From Dichomitus squalens LYAD-421 SS1 (lineage: Eukaryota > Basidiomycota > Agaricomycetes > Polyporales > Polyporaceae), in assembly GCF_000275845.1 (NCBI RefSeq), contig NW_006766891.1, positions 34,807-98,806 on the forward strand: a stretch of DNA of 64,000 nucleotides. Direction: 5' to 3'. The translations under genes were made by a program, and so were the position numbers. Positions 55,960-64,000 of this stretch are shown here, one piece after another (position 1 is the first letter of the stretch; every line of letters begins with the position of its first letter). The notes below the pieces were generated by a model that was not told where the DNA came from, searched no databases, and worked only from the letters and a program-made list of their open reading frames with translations.

Positions 55960-57512
55960 ATGGGTCTGTTCAATCGCAAGAAGGGTGGTGACGATGAGGG
56001 CGCCAAGAAGGAGAAGGGTAGTTGGCGGAGACCGGCAAGTAGGTGTCGTGCAACGGTTTGAAGAATGGTGAGAGACGGAGGTCTAACGCATCGCTTCTCT
56101 CATTGCAGATACCGCCTTCAAGCAGCAACGACTGAAGGCTTGGCAGCCTATTTTGACCCCCCGCACGGTTCTCCCGACACTCTTCATTATCGGGATCCTC
56201 TTCGCACCTATCGGTGCGCTCCTGATCTGGGGTAGTGGCCTCGTACGTCTGAACCCTCCATCACTACTCGAAAAACTGGCAGTCCTTCATCATTCTTCCT
56301 TCCATACACACAGATAACAGAAATCGATTTGGACTACACCGATTGCGAGCTCCTGACATCCCAAAACGCCTCTAATACCTCCACCTCCCTCACCTTCACC
56401 GACATCCCCTCGTCCAAGTACTCCTACAAGCTCCGTGCATCAGACTCCGGCGCACCTATCTCCACACCCCAGTACGCTTTCCTCGATCAGAGCGGCGCTA
56501 GCGGCGTCTCGAACGTCTCTGCACGTCAATGCGTCTTGCAGTTTGATGTGCCCGCGGACATTCAGACTCCCGTGCTGCTCTACTACAAGCTCAGCAACTT
56601 CTACCAGAACCACCGTCGGTATGTCAAGAGTCTCAACTCAAACCAGCTCCGTGGCGACCATGTCAGCTACGGCACAATCAAGGGCGGTGATTGCAAGCCT
56701 TTGGACGTGTCGAACGGGAAGATCGTGTATCCATGTGGGCTCATTGCGAACTCAGTATTCAATGGTGCGTCTCCGTCAAAAGAGTCTTGGTGACGTAGTG
56801 GGCGTCCTTCACCCCGTAACCCGTATCCGGCCCTTACCAATCCTCACATGATACTTTGTCCTGGCGTTGCAGACACGTTCTCGAACTTGACGTTGACCTC
56901 GGACACTTCAACGACCTTCACTTGGTCTGAGAAGGGTATCGCCTGGCCAGGCGAGTCGAAGAAGTATGCGACCTCTCCCAACTATCAACTCTCGGAGATC
57001 GTTCCGCCGCCCAATTGGGCCCAGCGCTACCCCCAAGGCTACACGGAGGACAACCCTCCGCCGGACTTGAAGAACGACGAGCACTTCCAGAACTGGATGC
57101 GCACGGCCGGTCTCCCCACCTTCACGAAACTTTGGGGCCGGAATGACAACGAGAAGCTCCCCAAGGGTCGTTACCAGATCGCTGTCAACCTCAGTACGTC
57201 GTTGGTCTATCGCAATGTCTAGTGGCTCGTCGTGACCTGCTTGGCAGACTATCCTGTGCGTCCCTACAAAGGTACGAAGTCAATCGTGATCTCGACAGTA
57301 TCTTGGATCGGTGGCAAAAACCCCTTCCTCGGCTGGGCTTACGTTGCCGCCGCCTCTCTCCTCGTTCTTCTTGGTGTCCTCGGTACCATCCGGCATCTTG
57401 TCAAGCCGAGGTATGTTCCCTGATTCCGCCATCGCGCTCCGCCTCTCATCTAACGATTGTGTGCGATCGCAGGAAACTGGGTGACATGTCCTTGCTGTCG
57501 TTCAACCGGTGA
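55960..57512 (+). CDS. CDC50: CDC50/LEM3 family subunit of P4-ATPase phospholipid flippases
   Basis: Obligate partner of P4-ATPases that flip phosphatidylserine and related lipids in Golgi, endosome and plasma membranes. ATG 55960 gives [20 protein letters not shown]. After an intron comes [20 protein letters not shown], then TM1 ([20 protein letters not shown]). The large lumenal domain carries N-glycosylation sequons and the conserved blocks [43 protein letters not shown] and [19 protein letters not shown]2 is [20 protein letters not shown], ending [11 protein letters not shown]. About six introns; about 400 residues, the usual size. Confidence 0.94.
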
Positions 57513-58036
57513 CGATCTTGGTAATGGCCCTGCTCCTGCATCCTCTTATTTATATCGGACTACGTGTACCCCCCTGGTCGTGTGCCAGATCCCGCCCAAC
57601 GTAATGGAGTATCTCATGCTGTACTAGAACCACATCTTTATCTTCATTATCCATTAACGTCGTGTGTTGGGGGAAGTTCCTTCCGCGTAACACGCTCCGC
57701 CTATCTTGCGTCTGTCATGGCTGATCACAACGACCGGAAGACAGGAAGACAGGAAGACAGGCCGCACTACAGCTGAGTCACAAGGCGTGCTGTCGGCGGT
57801 GATGTTGCTGCTTGCTATATGCAGCCTGCGCACGCTGTCAACGCCGACGTGGCCTGCCACATCGCCATCCCAGACTGCGTGTTCGTCGTCTCTGGACACC
57901 CCTCTTGTTGCGGCCCTGTCATATATAAGTCCGCGACGAAAAGCCGCAACAGCTGTATATTACCCTCACCCCAGCCCATCTGTGGGTGTCAGATCACGAG
58001 AATCTTGTTGCTTGCTAGCGGGCGCTCTCCAGACAG
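57513..58036. other. Intergenic: CDC50 3' flank and F-box gene promoter
   Basis: 520 bp. A TATA box is listed separately. A short GGAAGACAGGAAGACAGG direct repeat lies near 57735-57760. No gene is supported. Confidence 0.45.
57922..57928 (+). promoter_or_regulatory. TATA box of the F-box gene
   Basis: TATATAA about 110 nt upstream of the F-box gene start codon, in otherwise GC-balanced sequence. Confidence 0.5.
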
Positions 58037-59903
58037 ATGTCGAACAACCACGGTACCAGGAGGTTCTCCCAAGTTGTGAATGGTTTGCTGGAGCGATTTG
58101 GTTCTCCTGGCCAAGCGACACACTTCCCGGGAGCGACACAGACCTCCACCCTCTTGGCGCTCCCTGACGACATCCTCTTGCTTGTACTCGCTCTCATCGA
58201 CCCGGATGACCTTCTCATATGCAAGCAGGTGCTGGTTCCATCCCTTGCTATCGACCTTCACTTGTAGCGCAGCTCATCACACTTGCTTACTAGGTCTGCA
58301 TGTCCTTATCGCGCCTCGTCCAGCACGATGTGCGCAGCCAATACCGAATAGAGCTCGCCGTCACTGGCATGGTCGACGGACCACCAAGCGACATCACCCT
58401 GACAGACCGCCTCGAGCAGCTGCGGGAGCACCGTGCACGCTCGCATAGTAGCCACTTCTCGCGCGACGAGAGCATCTGGTTCGAAGTCGACGCACGCGTG
58501 CAGGTGCTGACGTCTGACGGTACCATCCTATATGCGATGCGCAGGCCTGGGGGTTACAAACTGGATGTCCGGACGCCGTTGCGTGTCCAAGCAGCCCTAA
58601 GCCTTTGCTCGTACTGTCTGTCCATCGAGGCCGGCCAGGAGTCTCATATCGAGGCTATGGATATGTCGCAGAACTTACTGATCATCTCGGAGGCTACCAG
58701 CGACACTTGGTAGGCTTGGGTGCTATGTCAGTGACACGAGCACACACAGCTAACTCGGGCTCTTGATGTAGGGAAGTCACGGCTAGTTTCCTGAATATCA
58801 CATCTGGAGAGGGGCATGCAGATGCTGCGGGACCGATCATTCGAACCGTGTCTGAGCAAGGGCGCCCCTTGCTCGTCCAAATACACCAGCAATACGTTGC
58901 ATGGCTAGTATGGATACCTGCATCTCAGAGGCGCGAGGTCGAAGTTTGGGACTGGCACACAAGTCGTCTTGTCTGGGTGAGCATAAGCCAATGACTGGGC
59001 CTGTGTTGATTGTGTACTGACGATTGGATTGCTCCTCTCCAGCGTCGCGCTTTCCGACCCCAAGTGTCCTTCACGTTCCTGGACACATCACATATACTCG
59101 TGACCTCCGGCCGCCAGGAGGTCTTGGAGGTCTTCTGCTTGGACGGCCCCGCCTACGTACTTGGCGAAATCATCGAACCCTTCCTGACCTTGGAGCTCCC
59201 CCTCGGAGCGTTCCGTTGCTCCGTCCACCACGACGAGCGGAGTAGGATCCATTCGTCGTCACCCCCTCCGGACGCCCCATTCATTCCGGACCCCATGCTG
59301 TCTGTAGTCGCAGTACGCTTCGCCATCTACGCCACAGACCTCTCGAACGCACTCCTCCTCGTTCCCGGCTCGACGTTTCGCGCACAGATACAGGCGGCAC
59401 GGGGCAGCGATGAGTCGCATCACCGCGTATTCTGGCATGAGTGGGGCCCCAAAGGCGGCCTGCTCCTGAACCTTTCCGGACCAGAAGTCATCCCTCGCGC
59501 GGTGTTCAGCCCGTGCGGGTCTCGTTTCCCTATGCTTATCCGCGACAAATGGAGGGCCGGGTCCGCGCAGATCGTCATCTTTGATTTGAATCCTTGGGCT
59601 GCGAGGGCAGCTCAGAGCAACCCGAAAAGTAGCGGGAGCTTGACAGTCATGAAGGACGCCAGCAGCTTCCGCTTCCGCACGCTGCGGGCATCCATCCCGC
59701 ATGTTGCCTATCAAGGCCCTCGTCTGTCTTTCCCAAAGGAGCACAAGCCGACATATGTGAATATGAACCATGATGGCTTCACCGTGCTAGTAAGTGCCTC
59801 ACGTCTTCTGGCAGGAGGAAGTTACTGAGTACCTGTCCAGCACGAATGGAAGCCCCCGTATCAGGAAAGGTTGGGCTTCGGATACCAGACATTCTTCGTT
59901 TAA
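58037..59903 (+). CDS. F-box domain protein, basidiomycete type
   Basis: Probable substrate adaptor of an SCF ubiquitin ligase. ATG 58037 gives MSNNHGTRRFSQVVNGLLER. The F-box is at about residues 38-75: TLLALPDDILLLVLALIDPD, then LLICKQVCMSLSRLVQHDVR formed across an intron near 58231-58295. The rest (about 450 residues) is a beta-rich region without clear repeats, for example EVWDWHTSRLVW and FTFLDTSHILVTSGRQEVLE, as in the very large agaricomycete F-box family. The last exon is small: after VL|gtaagt it continues HEWKPPYQERLGFGYQTFFV to the stop at 59903. About four introns. No substrate can be inferred. Confidence 0.82.
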
Positions 59904-60085
59904 TTCTACGGTTGTGTGCCACCTACCTGATCCACTGCACTCATAGCTTGCCCGAAATTGAAAGATGATCCATCGCGACGGTCCTGAATGTGATACATAC
60001 ATGCATGTAAGCCAGGCAAAGTGTGAGTTGATAGTGTGGTGTGGTATGGGGTCTCCAGTAGGGTTAATGAGATCGAACGTAAGAA

Positions 60086-63000
60086 TCAATCCGGACGCTC
60101 TTCATCGTCGAAGCATGGGACCAAGCTAAGATGCATATGATGAGCTTGGCGGATAACCTGAGACCAGTCCAAACCCACATTCTGTCGTTGTTGCTTGAGC
60201 CAACTGGTTGGCCCAGGCTGGGACTGCTGCTTTGCGTAACCAAGCTGATCTCTCGTGGTATGCATGCCCATATTGTGGATGGCACCGAGCATGAGAGCTT
60301 GTTCTCTCCTGTAACGGTTAGTGGCCTCGGAGAGCAGGCGCTGCAAACACCCGTCAGTATTCCAAGTATCAACTGAACGTTCCGTAACCATCTCACCTTC
60401 TGACGGGCAAGGTCATCTTCCAGTATACGGATTTGCGAGCGATAGCTGGTCTCAGCTTCCTCGAACGCCCCCTGGTTTGTCATGAATATGAATGAATACT
60501 TTGTCTTGTAGGAGAACACTGACCGTAGGAATGGTTCCGCCAGCTTTCGCGTGCTCTTCCTTGAACAGTTTGTCCTGCTGCTTAATGAACTACAGAGACA
60601 TGCATATGAGCGGTTGAAGCGGGTGCACAGTAGAGTGGTGTGATACGTACAGCCTTCGCTTTGACAAGCTTCTCCTGAGCAGTCTTGTATTGCTCCTTGA
60701 GACTGACATTCTCTTCGTGAAGGGCAAGCATGCGCTGCTTGATGTCTTCGGGCACGTCTTTCCCGGAAAGAGACGCGCGGAGATCGCTACAGCACACTCA
60801 GCAAACGTTTCAGTCACCCGATGGCATGCTTGACCCACCCAATCGCACGCTCGCGTTGAAGCATCCGGTCCCGTTGGTCGATACCCTCGCTCTGGAGATT
60901 GACCTTCTCGAGGAGCAGGCCGTTGATCTGTTCGAGCTGCATCTTGTTCTTGTCCGAGAGCTCCTTAACCTGCGTCCGGAGGCGGTCGAGCTCGGCTTCG
61001 AGTTCGGCCTTGTCCTCGTTGACGGATTCGCGCAGGGTCTTGAGAATGTCAAGCTGATCGCGGTTGACGAGCGTCACTGTCCCTTCCAGTCAGACAAGAC
61101 CCTCCAGGAACTGAAGCGAGAGGAAATGGCATACAGTCGGACTTCGCAACGGTGAGCTCCTTGTTCATCGCCTCGAACTTGACTGCGAGCTCGGCATGCT
61201 CCTGTTTGAGCTTGTCCAGCTCGTCTACAGTCTCATTGAGACGTTGACGGAGAGCGATCGCCGCCTCCGCTCTGCACCGATGTCAGACACATAGCGTGCA
61301 CGAAACGGTATGCGAACGCACCCATCGCCGAGCGACTTCCCGCTCCTGATTTCCTCAAGATTGTTCTGCAGCATGAGCTTCTCGCGATGCGCGGCCAAGT
61401 AGTCCGCCTCGTAGCGCGCCTTCATGCGGTTCGCGTCGTCTAGTAGGTTCTCCAGCACGAGCACGCGACTGGCGTCCGCTTCGTTCTTGCGCACGGCCTC
61501 GAGCTCGCGCTGGAGCTTTCGCACCTGCAGCTTGAGGTCCGTCATGGTCGTGCCTGCGATCGCGGTGTCGAGCTCGTCACCGAGACCCGTAACATCGTCG
61601 TCGACATCTGTGGCCGCTCCTTCATTGCCAAGCAGTTCGGCCTCCGTGAACTCGGTCATGTTTCCTGTAGGATCGCTATCTGCCGGCTGTGATCGTGCGC
61701 GCGACGCGGCCACTGGACGTTGCGAAGTGAGCTCGAGCTCGCGCACACGCTCTTGGTAGAGCTCGAGGGTCTCGGAGTCCTTCGCGCGCTCCTCCTGAGC
61801 GGCCTTGAGCTTGCTCTTAGTTTGCGCGAGCTCGAAGTTGAGCGCGTCGATCTCCTTGCTGCGAGCGGAGGCTTTAGTCTCTAGTTCCGCAATCTGCGAT
61901 TTGTACGACTCCATGAGGGGCTTGAACGCCGCAACCTTCCGATATTCGTCCTCAAGAGCGGCGTTCTTATCCACAAGGTCTGCATTCTGCTTTTCTAGTG
62001 CCTGCAAGGTATTCAGTGGCTACGGAGAGGCAGTAGTGGACCGAGGCTACCTTGACTTGCTGGCGCATGTCCGCCGCCTCCTGCAACTTCTTCTTGTACT
62101 TCTCCATGACGTTCTCCGTCTTTTGGAGCTTGTCAGCTGCATGCCGGTATCTGATTGAAAACGTCAGATCATAATCAAAGTAGTGTTATTTGCAAAGTAC
62201 GCACTCATCGAGTTGGTCCTTCAGTCGGGTAGCCTCATCTGCTGTAACTTGGAGCTCGTCCACTTTGCGAGTGAGCTCGGTCACAAGCACTGTCTGCTTG
62301 TCAAGCTCGGATTCCGCCATGGCAAGGTTGTCCTCGCTCTTCTGGCTAGATCCCTCCTTTCAGTATCAGCTGCCTAGTAGCGAAACCACCTCCCCAGTCG
62401 AGACTCACAGGTCTGCCCGCAGACGGTCAATCTCGCCCCGCATCATCGCATCTCCCCTGGTGTCGACGCGCTTGCTATCAGCTTCGCGCTGCGCCTGCCT
62501 GAGCTGCGCGAGAGCATCGTCCTTCTCCGACACGACGTCATCGTAGTTGGTCTGCAGCGTCCGGTGCTCCTCCAAGAGGGACTGATACACCTTCTCCAAC
62601 GTCTCCTTCTCCGAGAGTATCCGACTCCGTTCCGACTGGATCTGGTAGTAGTGGTCGTCTCTGTGCGAGCACCCGGGTCAATCTCATCCGCACGCTCGCG
62701 CACGCGTCCTCGAATCACGCACTCGGTCATGCTCGCCTCCATCCCCGCTTCCGCAGAGCTCCGGACTTTCGTCATGGTCTGTCCAGGACGATGTCGGACG
62801 AGGCGCTCTGCGAATAGACAGACAAGGCACGCACCTGCTCGATGACCCGCATGAGCGCATGCTGCTCGGACTCCGTGAGCTTCTGGATGCGCTCGATGAT
62901 CTCCTTGTTGTTCTCGCACTGCACGGCGATGGCGATCGTCAGGCGGCACAGGATGAGCGTCGCGTTCACGTTGTAGTCCTTCGCGATCGCCTGCAGGTCG

Positions 63001-63347
63001 GGCACCTCGAGCGCACCCGTCGGCTGGTGCAGCACCTCGGAGAAGTACTGGGTCATCAGCCGGTAGAGCTTCTTCAGCGCGGAGAAGCGCAGGACCCAGT
63101 TGTCTGAGGGCTGGGCCGCCGGCCGCCCCGGCTGGCGGAAGTACTCCGCATCGCTGCGGGGGCGACGCGGCGGTCAGGGTGAGCGTGTCCGGTCGAGGGA
63201 GCTGAGCACGCACACGATGGAGAGGATCTCGAACAGCGCCGCGCCATCCGACAGGTCTGCGATGGTCGTGACGGGGCGTGCGAGGTCGAAGGTGGCGAAG
63301 TACGAGAAGAAGGCGTTCAGCTCCTTCTTCTGCGAGTCGACCGACAT
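60086..63347 (-). CDS. hookA: Hook family protein, dynein-dynactin cargo adaptor
   Basis: Links early endosomes to dynein for transport along microtubules in hyphae. ATG 63347 gives MSVDSQKKELNAFFSYFATF. The N-terminal Hook (calponin-homology-like) domain includes DLSDGAALFEILSIV, DNWVLRFSALKKLYRLMTQY and VPDLQAIAKDYNVNATLILC. A very long coiled coil follows (from about 62640), for example KVYQSLLEEHRTLQTNYDDV and LELYQERVRELELTSQR, with an acidic hinge near 61560-61680 (ATDVDDDVTGLGDELD). The C-terminal, cargo-side region has RRYREQ-type sequence (EATNRYRREQALMLGAIHNM) and ends VPCFDDEERPD. Eight to ten introns; about 850 residues. It converges with the F-box gene 180 bp away. Confidence 0.9.
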
Positions 63348-64000
63348 GCTGAAAGAGCGGTCGAGGCTGCGTGTCTAGAACAGAGGGTATATGCAAGCCA
63401 GGTATTATGAGAGAAACAGTCTATGAGTGAGCGGGGCGGACACCCGCAACGGTCGTCGTGAGCGCAGGAAGCAGGCCGGTGTCGGTGTGCGTTCGCGACT
63501 CGCGACCACCGTCCCGGGCTCCGCGGGCACCGACTCGGACGCTGTAGCGCCCGGCGCTCGTTCGCTCTCGCTCCATCCCGCCGTACCTACTCCCATCATC
63601 TCCTCGTACCTCCTCCATCTGATCCCGTTCCTCTTGCTTACTTACTCCTACTCCTTGCTTGCTCATTCCCATCACCTGGACCATGCGTTCGCCGACTGTC
63701 ATTACTCATGGACTCGACTTCTCGGTAATCCCTGTTACTCGGGCGTCTCGTACGTATCGTATTTATACCCGACCTCGTACTCTCGTTACAGTAGCGTACT
63801 CTAGACGGAATCAAGAGTCTTTGAACCTGTCTAGTCTCAGCGCTCTCGTGTCGCGTGTCCCCTTCCTAATCCGGAATCGCCCACGCGACATATTTTTGAC
63901 AGAACTATCGACTCTACTGCTTAACTCTTAACTCTCGCTGCCGACGACTGGATCTCCCCGAGTCTGATCAACTTGGTCTTCCTCTCTGGCAGCAATACCC
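63348..64000. other. Upstream region of Hook gene to right edge
   Basis: 650 bp, strongly C/T-rich on the plus strand between 63580 and 63700. No supported gene up to the window edge. Confidence 0.45.

Noticed and set aside
54918..56006. 362-codon minus-strand frame overlapping the CDC50 start
   Set aside because: It is antisense to the start of a well-supported gene, lacks any domain, and its composition (Ser/Pro/Arg-rich with no hydrophobic core) looks like a chance frame opposite GC-rich sequence.

Overview
This is a nuclear window from a filamentous basidiomycete, most likely an Agaricomycete. The evidence is densely packed genes with many short GT-AG introns (about 45-75 nt), GC-rich coding sequence, basidiomycete-style P450s and F-box proteins, and housekeeping proteins that read as basidiomycete orthologues. 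The lineage within the class is inference. Gene models were assembled by eye from open frames, splice consensus and family conservation. Ends are usually firm; internal exon borders are less so unless given.

Layout. 1-6.7 kb: a 5'-nucleotidase cut by the left edge (-), mitochondrial ribosomal protein uL15m (+), D-lactate dehydrogenase (+) and the 25S rRNA methyltransferase BMT2 (-). 6.7-22.6 kb: P450 A (+), TRAPPC13 (-), the mitochondrial inner-membrane protein YME2 (+), a small cysteine-rich secreted protein (+), mitochondrial ribosomal protein mL46 (-), V-ATPase subunit H (+) and P450 B (-). 22.6-24.9 kb is a gene-poor gap. 24.9-31.4 kb: a tetraspanin-like membrane protein (-), siroheme synthase MET8 with a hydrophobic tail (+), the coactivator MBF1 (+) and gamma-tubulin (-). 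31.6-41.2 kb: a large FG nucleoporin (+) and the endocytic scaffold EDE1 (+). 42.3-50.5 kb: class II cAMP phosphodiesterase PDE1 (+), the STRIPAK scaffold striatin (-) and a second EH protein carrying a GAT domain (-). 51.3-63.3 kb: RRM/R3H protein PIN4 (+), a degenerate tandem-repeat field, flippase subunit CDC50 (+), an F-box protein (+) and the dynein adaptor Hook (-).

Themes. Membrane traffic is well represented: EDE1, its GAT-EH paralogue, TRAPPC13, CDC50, V-ATPase, Hook and gamma-tubulin. So is mitochondrial function: uL15m, mL46, DLD1 and YME2. This looks like ordinary gene order rather than one pathway cluster. The most unusual items are: (1) an EDE1 paralogue in inverted orientation that has gained an Lsb5-type GAT domain and a C-terminal PPxY motif and lost the coiled coil and UBA; (2) an apparent 2-nucleotide microexon in MBF1; (3) a repeat field between PIN4 and CDC50 in which 66-nt cores with intron-like ends recur about nine times; and (4) a small knottin-like secreted protein.
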